Shown: positions 45,033 through 56,164, counted from the first letter of the stretch. The stretch is 64,000 bases of DNA from Hericium rajendrae (GCA_033439255.1 JAVRDV010000017.1:186001-250000), one strand, 5' to 3'. The notes: generated by a model from the letters alone, not told the origin. Made by a program: numbers and translations.

Positions 45033-46074
45033 CATCTGAGAAATTAAAATTTTATATAGTCTAGTGTTCATTTATATGTCCTATCATAATGCTATGACGT
45101 CTATCATCATCTATGTAGCTATCTTTCTCAACTATAAAAGGCTATGAGGCCTATCATGGCCTATATAGCAGTAGTTAGACATTATATAGTGCTATATATT
45201 TCTAAGGGGCAGCTATAGCTGCTATATAAATTCACTGGCTTTCTATGGTCCTTATGGTCCCTATGACCCCTACAGTAAGTGAGATATGAATACTAATATC
45301 ATTATCTCAAGTCAATCAGGTATGAAAAATATAAAGTCAAAATCATTATATTCAAAACAGTTACTACAATCAAGTATACTACAGAACAAAACAGTACATG
45401 CGTGCACACTGGCGTGCGGCATGCACAGGTAGAGCCATGCACAGGCATGTGCACGCTGGCAGGGCATGACAAGGGTGTGCATGCGCACGAGGCGCGGTGG
45501 ATGCACGCAGCACAGCAGCCACATACGAGGCACGGCAGCCCCATGCCGAAGCGCTGGGCCCATGTGCGAGGTGCCGGATCCGTGCGCGAGACACAGGAGG
45601 CACCGTGGCCGTGCGCACCGGCGTCGGGCTGCGGTGGGCCTGTATGCAAGACGCGGCGGTGTGTGCTGAAGACGTGGCACATGGTGGTGTGCGAGATACT
45701 GGGGACCGTACGCAAGGCACGGCAGGTGAGCGCGAGGCGTGCGGGCCCGTGCGTGAGGCGCTGGCTGCCGCTGGCCCATGCGCGACGTGCAGTGGGATGT
45801 GAGGAGCGGGCATGAGGAGCAGCGGGCATGTGCGGGGCATGGGGCGGCCGCTGGTTCGTGCACGAGATGCGGTGAAGGGCGGTGTGGTGAAGTGGGGCAC
45901 CGTGGAGTGTGGCTGACGTGCGCGGGACGTGGCTGGTGCGCGCTGGACATGGCAGGCATGCGCGGGACGTGGCGGGCGTGCACGGGGGGTGAAGCTCCCG
46001 CTGGCTCATGCGCGAGATACCGTGGGGCACGGCGGCATTGTACATGGTGTGGCGTTGTCCGCGAGGTGCGGCAG

Positions 46075-46290
46075 GCGTCCGCGGGATATGGTGGGTGTCC
46101 GCGGGGTACGGTGGGTGTCCGCAGGGCACGACAGGCATCGCAGGCCCTGGGGATGCTGCGAGGCACATGAGCGAGGCGCGAGGGACGTGAGCGAGGTGCG
46201 GGGGGGTTGGGCGAGGCACGGGGGGGTTGGGCGAGGTGTAGAGGGCGTGGGCGAGGCGCGGGGAGCGTTGACGAGGCGCGGGGTGCTGGG
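46075..46290. repeat. 20-bp tandem repeat, about 10 units (copy 4)
   Basis: Units such as GGTGGGTGTCCGCGGGGTAC and GGCGAGGCACGGGGGGGTTG follow each other with a 20-bp period, the same period as in copy 1 despite different sequence. Confidence 0.7.
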
Positions 46291-46684
46291 CTGCCGCGGG
46301 CCCGTACGCGAGGTACGGCGGGCATCCTCCGGGCGCTGGCTCGTATGCGGGGTGCAGCAGGGTGCAACGGGGCGTGGCAGGCGTGGGCAAGGCACCGGGC
46401 TCGTGCGTGACACAGAGGCCTGCACACGAGGCACCGGGGCCCACGTGTGAGCACGTCTCGCATGGCCACGCACGACGTGCATGCCTGCGTGTGCTGGCTG
46501 ACATGCCCGCGCCTGGCCATAGCCATCCGCCGGCCATGCATGCGCTGGCGCACCTGGCCCGTGCACGAAGGGGCGTGCATCGTCTGGTGGTGTGTGGTGG
46601 CGATGCCGGAGGACGGAGAGTCGACGAGGGAGGGGTGGTGGCGAGGAATGGTGGCGAGGGAGGCCCGCAAGGGCAAAAGATGGC

Positions 46685-46714
46685 GAGAGTATCGCTCATT
46701 CGAGCGATACTCTC
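46685..46714 (-). repeat. Conserved hairpin of copy 4
   Basis: Arms GAGAGTATCGCTC and GAGCGATACTCTC, perfect. On the minus strand it directly follows GCTAACCTAG, a branch point and 3' splice site. Confidence 0.85.
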
Positions 46715-47119
46715 TAGGTTAGCACAAAAAGGAGATAAAGAGTTCTTTTTTTACTCACCTGCGGGGCCCTCGACATCCCGCTACCCTCCTTTGGTGTTCA
46801 GTTTGACGGGAGAGACAGAGGGAGAGGAAGAGGAGAGGGAGGGGAGTGGTGGTGGGAGGAGTCGTGTCGAATATTTGAACTTCGACGTGCATTTCAGTGG
46901 TTCAGCCACCAAACACGTGCGAGTTCAAATGTCTCGAACTTTATAAATCAGATAAAATAGCAACAAATCTAAGAAAAAGAGACTGTATACAATTCATCAA
47001 TATAATTCGATGAATCAGCTATATACCTAGCTACTGTACTACAGGCTACCGGGCAGCGATACGAACTTAAGAAAATCTGCCGCCTTAGCCTCTGATGCAG
47101 CATCCGGCACTCACCACAT

Positions 47120-47128
47120 CTATATAAG
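47120..47128 (+). promoter_or_regulatory. TATA box of copy 4
   Basis: CTATATAAG followed by GTGTGCACGACTCGC and a CT-rich leader ending at donor GTAAGT (47224). Confidence 0.7.
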
Positions 47129-47223
47129 GTGTGCACGACTCGCTTTCTCTCTCTCTTCCTTACCACTACCATCTCTCGTCTTTCGTTATCTCTCTCTCTT
47201 TTGCTTTAACTTTCTTATGTTTG

Positions 47224-47472
47224 GTAAGTTGTTATATTGTTTTATTGTCTCTATCCTTATGTTATTTGTGACCTTAGCATTTTTGCTTTTTTATTTTCTT
47301 TGGTATGTTGTTATATTGTTTGAATGCTTTTAACCCTATTGTTCTTTGCAAGCTTGGCATTTTCGCTTTTATTTCCTTAGGTAAGCCTTATGTTTTTATT
47401 TTATTTTGTAATACTAATTTGTTGACTTTTTTTTGTAGATCATTTTCGCTTTTTCTTATCTTGATAGTAAGT
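47224..47472 (+). other. Micro-exon-like units of copy 4
   Basis: Three units, each with AG before and GTATGT/GTAAGC/GTAAGT after: 47278-47302 (CATTTTTGCTTTTT), 47353-47380 (GGCATTTTCGCTTTT) and 47439-47466 (ATCATTTTCGCTTTTTC). Lengths are 25, 28 and 28 nt, so they cannot all preserve one reading frame. Confidence 0.6.
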
Positions 47473-48041
47473 TTTATCTTTATCTTATCTTTTATCTTAT
47501 CTTATCTTTATCTAATAGTCTTATCATATCTTATAGTGTATCATAGATTTGTTAGTACTATTTGTAGATGTACTATAATTAAATATTACTTGAAATATAA
47601 TGCTTCTAAATTTTCGATGTTTTGAATGTCTCAGATGTGATTTAATTATTTTATTTTATTGATGAGTTTATAGCATCTTTTGAGTAACATTGTTGGTAAA
47701 GATGATATAGAGTCAATAGTAGTCTAACTAGCTACATATAATATGATACTAAGGATATACCACATAGCTGATATAGCTATAATAATCATCATATGCTATG
47801 GCAGTTATGATAGTTATCATCTTATAACAGATAACCATGATGACTATGATAGTTACTACCTTACCCTATGATAGCTATGATAGCTCTGTATAGATTGTCT
47901 TACTGCTATAGAGTGCTATGATAGCTCTATATAGATTGTCTTGCTGCTATAGAGTGCTATGTAGAAAAGGAGACTGCTATGGCCCTATCAGAGCTATATA
48001 GGTTACATAGTGCTATATACCACTGTTAAATTTCTCAGATG

Positions 48042-50537
48042 ATAGCTGTCCTCATTGTAGAGTTATAAGCCTTACAACATGAGATATCCTAAAAAACTCG
48101 GAAACTCATTTTCGATGCATTCTGAGCCATCCCGCACACTTTTGAATTTTCGACCTCTGAATATTTGGTGGGGCAGGACCTCAATAGACACTCATTAAGT
48201 GCCCACACGTGACCGAAGTGCCCATGTCATGTGATATAATTGAACATGGTTCGTCGAACAAGAACACACAGTATAGACCAAAAAAAAAAATATGGGAGGC
48301 CAGCAGCCATGCTGTACCCTTCGAAAGTGAAAAAGACAGAGCTCAGCACCGACAGAGCCAGATCCGGACCACATTCAATGACAATAACCCCATGAACAGC
48401 TCCTCAAATGTCTGCCCTTCCACCAGCAGCTCTGCGAAGCCATGCGCATGGATCGTCGGGGACAGCGCATTTGAGTAGAACAAGAATGGGTGTGGCCGCT
48501 CTTTGTGATGGTGCCGCCCACACCGAGGCCTGGCAGGTTCTCGAACGAGCTTGCCGTGCTGAGCCCCCTGCTGCTATCGCACGAAAAAAGATGCCCTGGG
48601 AGCGAGAACGGCGGCGCACCATCTGCGGTGTCCTTGAAAAGTGTCATCTTGTTGCCATTGTGAGCTGTTGGGCTACCGCTGCCATGTGCCGAGGCTCTTG
48701 GAGACCTTGTGCATACAGTGGGAGCAGCGTACATGTGTTGGAAGGCGCATCGACATCGGGCTACGGCGGGGATGCAGGCATCTTGATGCACTGCCAAGCG
48801 CAGACTTGCTGCGTTCATGGACAAGGGTGGCTCTTCCCTTGTTAGCGAAGTTGGCATTCATGAATGGGGTATGGTTGTACATCGGGAGGTCGGCGTCTTG
48901 GGCATGGATGTATCGGTGCCAGCAGATTTGGCAGTTCTCATGCCACCTTACATAATCTTACATAAGGTGCTGCATTTGCACGGCACCTATCTTAGCAGGG
49001 GAGTGCTGGGGTACAGTGTGTTCATGTAATAATGACTCGGCATTGATCGGCGCTGGGTGCTGGCACATTCGCGAGAGGGAGGAGGTCATGGTGCGGTTCG
49101 AGCTCGCATGGAGCTGGCACAAGCGTGTCGGATGTGACGTGGCGGTCGGGTGGGAGCCTTCAACCTCAGGGGGACTTCGAGGCCATGAAGGGAGGCTTGG
49201 TAGGTGCAGGATTGTACAATATAGGGAGCAAGAGCATAGCATGGGAGATGGGGAGAAGGTGGGGGAGGAGACAGAGGAAGGATGGAGGACAGAGGAAAGC
49301 AAGAAGAAAGCACTCGAACAAGCTTGTGGTGTCATTCGGTAACTGCCGAATGACGCTTCAGGCTTGCCGAACAAAGGCCATTCAAGCACATACAATTTAT
49401 ATTAAAATACAAAAATAATACAGTGGATGTAGATTAACGGAATAAAATTGATTTGAAAGTATGGTATACATAGAGTCAAAATCATGTGAGATACAAACAA
49501 AACTATGACAAGCATGTATAGAATGTACAGTGCTTGTCCTTAGTGCTGGGTGTGCAGAACTGAAGCCTCTACTGTGCAGAAAACGAGGTGAAATAGCCTA
49601 CCTCTGGCATATTCTGCTCGTTCTCATTTAAAGTCGGCTCAAAATTGCCTCCTTCTTTCGTATAAGATGTAAGATTATAATATACATGTACCTATGTCTT
49701 AATTACAGTCTATAATGCCTCGTAAATGCCCTGAACCTTTGCCCAAACCTCCCTCTCATCAAGATTCAGGCTTCTCAGACTCAGCCACCCTGTCACGGCG
49801 ATTGCCGAACTGCCTTTCTGGGCATTGTCACCCGCCCAGGATGTTATCCTCCTCCATCGTCGTCGTCCCGATCTCATCCATCCTGTGGGCTCGCTCATGA
49901 CCCCCCGTGCTTATTCACCACTCCCCACGCTCACTCACGATCTCGCACTTTCATCTGGAACCTCTTGCGCACCGTTCAGCTCCTCCTGTATGTGCCAGCT
50001 CAACACGCTGCACATGTGCTCAAGACCTTCTGCTGTGTGGCCGACTACCTGCCTCTTTGCAACGAGCAAACACACCAGCCACCGCAATGATCCAGCGACG
50101 AAGACGACAGCAACTCAAGCCGTGAAGATGACAAGCGTGCCACAGGATTCAATTGGAGGAGGGGTGGGGCATATCTGCAGACGGAGGGGCCGGGGTGTGA
50201 TGTGAATGCTGCGAAGGGCAGTTGCACATCTGCATCCCCACAGGTACGTCTCGTTTTTATCACTTCGTGCCCTATGTACATGTCCCCACCCCCCTGCCCC
50301 TGCCCGCATCACGTGCATGTTCCACCCCGCATTGCGCCCGCGCCCTTGCGCCCTTGCGCCGGCAGTTCATGCTGGCCCAATGGGTATCAAGCGCTGTCAG
50401 CCATTAGCGAGCAGCATCAGCAATGGCCGGCGATGGACGCACATCGCATGTACAGCACATGCCCTGGGCAGCATGCTGTAGGGGGCGCGTGCATGCAGCC
50501 GGAATGGCAAACTGCTACCGGTGGGCGGCACGCAGAC
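48042..50537. other. Segment between copies 4 and 5, unassigned
   Basis: No motif-bearing gene is found. Open stretches near 48404-48857 on both strands look accidental. A hairpin lies at 49331-49354. 50160-50537 is GC-rich, like the GC-rich bodies of the TIR family. Confidence 0.4.
49331..49354. repeat. Hairpin GTCATTCGG / CCGAATGAC
   Basis: Perfect 9-bp arms around TAACTG. CATTCGGT also occurs in the central dyads of copies 3 and 6 and near 63067. Confidence 0.7.
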
Positions 50538-51316
50538 CATCAGGGAAATGGGTAGGTCCTATATAGCTCTATAAGTCCTACATAGATTTCCTAGAGCCAT
50601 AGCAACGTCAAGTTCTACATAGCTCACATAGCTGTAGTGAGATGCTATGTAGTGCTATGTAGCTTGAGTGGGTTGCTATGTAGCCCTATGATAGCTATAA
50701 TATCTATTTTAGGAGATCTAGCTATGAAATCTATAGAACATATCTAACTGATATAAGTTATACTTAGTAGACATATTTATGAACTCTATCACAGCTATAT
50801 CTCTAGACTGTATTATATAACTGTAGTAGACTTCATAAAAGTCTACAAATTCATATTCACTTTGACTACGTAAAAAAATCAAACATCAAACAATTTAAGA
50901 TTGTATCAAAAAGATTATATTCAAAATTTAACAGATATTTGTAATCTACTATACAACTACACTATACATCCTTATACACATCTAACAAAGTAACAATCAG
51001 TTATATTATACAAGGCTATATATAAATAAGAAAACTTACCAACATTAGAAAAAAGTGAAAATCTATACACTAGACTGTTAACAAAGATAATAAATATAAG
51101 AAGCCTACAATAGATACTCACCAATATGATCAAAAAGCAAAAATCTAATAACCTAATAAGAGAATACAAGTCAGTGTAAGAACATAAGACCAACAACAAA
51201 AGAAAGCTTACCATAAGTAGTAGAGTCAAGAGCAAAAGATAAAGTGAAGAGGAAAGAGCTCGAAGACGGAGGAGATGGTGGTGGTAAGAGAGAGAGACGA
51301 CGCGCGTTGCGCTGGT

Positions 51317-51325
51317 CTTTTATAG
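51317..51325 (-). promoter_or_regulatory. TATA box of copy 5
   Basis: CTATAAAAG on the minus strand, preceded by GGCGCTCGCCACGT. Confidence 0.65.
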
Positions 51326-51773
51326 ACGTGGCGAGCGCCAAATGTTGCCGAGGCCGGACCGGACGTTGCCGGGTATCGCGCCAGAGGCTGGCCGTTAGAT
51401 TCCACTCGGTGGATTGCACCACTCCCGAGCATATTGTATAGTAGGTATATAGATAGCTCATTCATTGTATTCCTACCGATTCGTTATATATTCTCGCTTT
51501 TTTACAGAATTGATACAATTTGATTTGATTTGTTAGAGTCGAAACTGCCAGGTGTGCGAGTCGAGTGCTGTGGCTGAAGCACTCAACGCGTGACTTCAAC
51601 GTTTCGACTTGTGCTTCACCCTTCGTCTCCCCTAGTTCATCTCTCTCGACATATACACGACGCCGGCCATCTTCAACAGCCGGGGGGCAAGTCGGGAGGG
51701 ATTAGCGGGTGCCACGACGGCTTATAGGTAAGTAAAAAAAACCTCTTGCATTGTTTTCTCCTACTAACAATGC

Positions 51774-51802
51774 GAGTATCGCTCGTTCAACGAGCGATAC
51801 TC
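51774..51802 (+). repeat. Conserved hairpin of copy 5
   Basis: Arms GAGTATCGCTCGTT and AACGAGCGATACTC are perfectly complementary, with a single C between. It is preceded by CTACTAACAATGC, so the intron's AG coincides with the hairpin start. Confidence 0.88.
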
Positions 51803-53114
51803 GTGCTTACTTCTTGCAACCGCGCGCACTACACCCCCATCGACTTCGACACCCCACGCCCACATCTACAAGCCCGCCGCGGCTCCATCACCGAACGACG
51901 CCGTCTGCGTTCGCGTCGGTGGCTCGTTGCCGTGGCAACTGGGCATGACACGTCCGCCTCACGTGCTCTCTGCACCCCCCGCACGCCCTCAACAACCCTC
52001 GTACACCCTCAACAGGTCCGTGCGAGTCCATCTCACCACCCCTGCGCACCAACACCTCCGTGCCGTCGACGACACGCTCGCGGCCACGACACGTGGCTGT
52101 GCGTGCACGGCTCTCCAGCGTGTGCATGCACTCCCGCATGCGAGTGCGCAATCAAGCCCGGCCCCACGAGCGCACGGGAGGACCGAGGCTTTCTGACTGC
52201 GCACACACCTTCACACACCCAGATGCCGCGGGCACGTCGCGCCAACTCGTGCATGCAAGGCGTGGCCAGCTCACGTGCGCATGGCCACGCCAGCTCACGC
52301 ACGGCCATGCACGACCTGTGCACCCCGCTCTACCCCGCCCGCCGCACGCTTACAATCATCTCGTCCCACGCACGCACGCGCGGCCATGTGCAACCGCGCC
52401 AGCTCGCGCAGGGCACCACGCACGACTCCCACACGACCGCCTTGCCTTGCGCACGGCCACGCACGACCCGTGCACCCCACCCTGCCGCGCGCACGACCAG
52501 CAGCACACCGTCGCCCGCGCTGCGGCTTTACTTGCAGCATACGGCCGCCATGACCTCATCTGCGCGCAGTATGCCGCGCACAGCCGCTCCAATGCGCGTA
52601 CAGTCCCGCACGACCCCGCTTGTGCCGCGCGGGGCCCTGCTGGTGTTGTGTGATCCCCGCGGCTCGCTACGGCCTCCGCAGCTGCCGCATAGCCCCCGCA
52701 CACTGTTTACCATCATGTATGGCACCCGCGCCTTGTGCATAACAGCCGATTGCATGTGCGTATCGTGTGCTGTGGTGTAGCTATATTGCATTGTAGTAGT
52801 ATAATCAATAATAAACTTTTTTCGGAATCATTTGTCCAATATTAGCTACCTCACTAGATAGCTTGATTCTAGCTGACTTATTGTAGTGGCCATAGCAACT
52901 ATAGCCAGCCTATGGGGCTATAAAGCAACCATAGCTGCCCACCATAAATATATAGCACTATGTAGCTTTGACCTACTACTATGGAAGGTATGCTAGGCTA
53001 TGATAGTCCTCATAGCCCTATATAGTTGCTAAGAGTAATTACATAGCTCTATGAGAGCTATGATAGAACATATAATCTAAGACTGGGCTATGTAGAATTC
53101 CCATTTCCCTGATG

Positions 53115-54127
53115 ACGTGAAATGAGCAGATACACCATTGCGCCATCCCATGCCCTGTGCGTGGGCACAGCGAGCTGGCGCATAGGTGGGCGCAGCGAGT
53201 AGGTGTGTGGGTGCAGCGAGCGCACATGCAGGTGCACCGATGTGCAACGAGCGACCAGGTATGGGTACCCCAGCAGTGGACAGGCACAATGAGCAGGCAT
53301 GCAGCGAGCAGGCACACGGGCACATGTATTCGCCAGCCCGCAGTCGCAACGAGGGTCAGCACGTGTGGGCGCAGTGGGCAGGTGGCGCACGCGCCCATAG
53401 TGGGCGAGCAGTGCACGCACCCACAGTGATCTGGCGGCAGTGCAGCAGTGGCGGCAAGATGCACACATGACCGAGGTGGGATGCCACTGATTAGATTAAA
53501 CTAGGCGATGGCTTTAGCTAAACGTACATATAGCTCAATGTCTGGTAACTTGCTATAGGCAAGTTATTGGGCATTTAGGTTTATGTTGGGTGGCTATTAC
53601 CATACGTTTAGTTAAATGGTTACATCTAGTGGTGGCGTGGCCCCGTACGACCTGCGCGGCCCACGTGGTCCCTGTGCACGACTTGCGGACCACCACGTAG
53701 CCCCGCGCAGGTTGTGTGTGGCTGCTCCGCACTGCACATAGCTCTCTGCATGGGCACTGTCCCACCAGCTCACAGATGCGCACACATGTGCACAGCACCG
53801 AGCCCTTTAAATAGTTTATATTAGTCATGTACTAGAAATAGCTGTAGACTCTTCTCTGAATATAATAAAATTTAGATGCAAAATTGGAGGCCTATCTGGC
53901 CTTGATAGTATGTATAGTAATCATAGCTTACCTTTTTTGGGAGATAGCCCTATGTATCTCATTCTTGTAGCTATGAAGACTATGTATCTCACACTATTTG
54001 CTATAGAAGCTATGATCACTCTCATAGCTCTCCATAGATAGACTTTCAAACTCCATAGCTTCCATAGCCCACTGATAGCAGCCATAAGCTTGGCACTGGG
54101 CTATGTAAAATTTAATTTTTTCAGATG
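53115..54127 (-). mobile_element. Right part of a TIR-family element, probably the far end of copy 3
   Basis: GC-rich DNA (53120-53800) followed by subterminal repeats (53890-54115) and the end GGGCTATGTAAAATT..TTTTTTCAGATG at 54127, flanked on the right by CA. The sequence next to the end matches the right ends of copies 1 and 5 (GGGCTATGTAGAATT). Its terminal CATCTGAAAAAA (inverted) matches the left end of copy 3 at 21036 better than any other end in the window. Confidence 0.65.
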
Positions 54128-56164
54128 CACCTTGAGCCCTCTGGAGCACTGATCAGAACCCTTTGACCCCTCAGTTGAGGAGAATAGGGGAGAGATAGTG
54201 AGAGCGAGACAGAAGACATAGAGAAGAGTGGTAAGTTGCGAGTTGGAGAAGTCAAACGATGCGCATTCGGTGCTTCAGCCACTGAATGCATGCGTTCGAA
54301 CAATTTCAAACATAACATATATAATAAAATAGCTATAAATACAGGAAAAAAAGTTGACATACATATATCATAATACAAAAGTCTGAATGAGCCACTTAGT
54401 TGACTGAAAAATCATATTATACTGGGCAGCAGAATCAAGATAACAAAATCTGCGATGCAGGTGCGCAGAAGAACCTGGCCCAGCCACAAGCATGGCTCCA
54501 CTGCCAATAGAGACTTTTTGCAACTGACCAACTCGGACTCAGACTCAACTAGTGGAGTGCCAAGTCCGACTGAGATGCAGCTGTAAGCTGGCATGGATGG
54601 CAGAGTGGAGTGACTTATGGAGCCTGTGGCTCGACTGGTTGGGTTCGAGTCGGAGGGTTGCGAAAAGTCTCTAATGCGCTTGGCAATGTGCTGGCATTCT
54701 TATTTAAGGTGCACGCAATGCACGTCGTCTCTCTCTCCTCAACCACCATCTTCCTTCTCCATTGTCTTCATCCTTCCTCATTGTCTTCATCTCTCGACTC
54801 TGAATATGTCTCTGACTCTTGCTCTTGAGTCTTGACTCATATGGATAAGCTTTCTTTTATTATAGTTCTTATGTTCTTACACTGATGTCTTGTACTGTGT
54901 GATTAGATTTCGCTTTTTTGTTATGTTGGTATGCTTTTATTGTAAAGCTGTATGTTATGCTTGTTAACAGTGTTTTTGATTAGATTTTCACTTTTTTGTA
55001 ATGTTGGTAAAGCTTCTTACATCTATAGTTAATAACTATAACTAACTTTTACCTTGTTGATAGATATCTCTTTGCTTAGTGTTCATGGGACACGAAGGGT
55101 TGCCGGGGGCGCTGACTAACAACGTGTCCCGGGACACGTTAAGGCACGTGATGCGGCGGCAGATCGGGGAGGCATCGGGCGACGTTTGCGACGGCGACCG
55201 AGGCGGCGGGCACGCGTCGGGGACGGCAGGGACGACCGAGGGACCCGCGCACCGAGGCGGCGGGGCGGGAAATGAATTTTGATGGATTTTAGCGCCGTCA
55301 GGGGACGCCGGAATCGACTGCCCGATGTGGCTGCGTGTCCCAAGGGCACGAGAAATCGAGTTTTCCATGGGACACGATCCCCTGCCAGCGGAAGGCGCCG
55401 GGCCAGCCAAAATAGCGTGTCCCATGGATGCCTAAGGTCCTGGTTTTTCGTTGGGACACGCTCGGCAGCGTGCCGAGCGGGGTTCTCGACGTGATGCGGG
55501 CAGGAACTTAGGTAAAAGGGCTCGGTTCGGCAAAAATGGCGACTCGGACGCGTTTTCGTGCCCTCCCCTTCGCGTGAAAAATCCCATTTTTTGCCAGCAC
55601 ATAGCTACCTATCGGGTCCACGTCTCTGCCAAAAATCGCGGGGGCGGAGGGAATATCGAGCGACTTGCGCCGTGGACGACGTCCGGAGGCAGTCGCCGGG
55701 CATCTCGGGTGAGGGTCAGACTAGGGTTAGGACCCTGACTAAGCTGACTCACACCGTGTCCCAGCATGTTCTAAACATAGCTTAGTTTCTCTTTGTAGTA
55801 GATTAGAAAAATGTATTAGATTTTGATTTTGAATGAAAGTTTATTTTGTCTCTTTTGTTGTGTGAAGTCCAATATTTGTGTGTTGCAAGTGAAGATAAAT
55901 GTGAAGATCTTTATAAAAATTACTGATGTTATATATTGACAGTCTACTGATATAGCTGTAATAGACTTTAATGATAGCTATGATAGCTTCCTAGTCAGCT
56001 TTCATAGCTATCATAGGACTATATAGCATCTCACCCAAGCTACATAGCACTACATAGCACCTCACTGTAGCTATGTAAGGTCTGTAAAACTTGACATTAC
56101 TATGGCCCTAGGAAATCTATGTAGGACTTATAGGCCTATATAGGATCTACTCATTTCTCTGATG
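54128..56164 (+). mobile_element. TIR element family, copy 6 (left part missing)
   Basis: Has the central dyad (GCATTCGGTG / CCACTGAATGC, about 54263-54290), a TATA-like TATTTAA (54701), a CT-rich leader, micro-exon-like units (54907-54928, 54984-55006, cores ATTTCGCTTTTT and ATTTTCACTTTTT), subterminal repeats (55965-56150) and the right end ATTTCTCTGATG at 56164. The subterminal block mirrors the left ends of copies 1 and 5. A GC-rich insertion with GGGACACG motifs occupies 55086-55763. The left part stops where the preceding element ends at 54127. Confidence 0.75.
55086..55763. mobile_element. Probable small inverted-repeat element with GGGACACG motifs, inserted in copy 6
   Basis: Starts TGGGACACG and ends CGTGTCCCA. 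The motif GGGACACG or its complement (some copies only GTGTCCC) recurs about eight times inside. It is CpG- and GC-rich in contrast to the AT-rich DNA on both sides. No coding capacity is recognised and no clear target duplication is seen. Confidence 0.5.

Larger units (their letters stand above)
45033..48041 (+). mobile_element. TIR element family, copy 4
   Basis: Begins CATCTGAGAAATTAAA and ends TTAAATTTCTCAGATG, flanked by AT/AT (45031-45032, 48042-48043); 3009 bp, same orientation as copy 2. Subterminal repeats cover 45060-45280 and 47690-48030. GC-rich repeats fill 45380-46650. The hairpin is at 46685-46714, followed on the minus strand's upstream side by a donor GTGAGT near 46758; a dyad region lies at 46885-46920; TATA at 47120-47128; micro-exon units at 47278-47466. 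A 465-codon open frame on the minus strand (46699-45302) is Pro/Ala/His/Arg-rich and looks compositional. No transposase. Confidence 0.88.
50538..53114 (-). mobile_element. TIR element family, copy 5 (uninterrupted counterpart of copy 1)
   Basis: Ends CATCAGGGAAATGGG and CCCATTTCCCTGATG are a perfect 15-bp inverted repeat; flanks AC/AC (50536-50537, 53115-53116); 2577 bp. The order equals copy 1: subterminal repeats (50548-50710), micro-exon units on the minus strand (51040-51062, 51122-51144), TATA (51317-51325), dyad (51563-51590), leader with donor GTAAGT at 51728, hairpin (51774-51802), GTTGCCGTGGCAAC dyad (about 51928), GC-rich DNA to 52780, subterminal repeats (52850-53100). At about 51680 it carries the intact sequence that copy 2 interrupts in copy 1. 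No transposase. Confidence 0.9.

Noticed and set aside
45302-46699. A 465-codon open frame on the minus strand of copy 4, and similar 300-340 codon frames in copies 2, 3 and 5
   Set aside because: Composition is Pro/Ala/His/Arg/Cys only, several frames are open at once, and the DNA is tandem repeat with a 20-bp period. I take them as compositional, though transcription as RNA remains possible.
54630-54665. tRNA-like GGGTTCGAGTC stretch
   Set aside because: No cloverleaf could be drawn around it; it lies in the leader region of copy 6.
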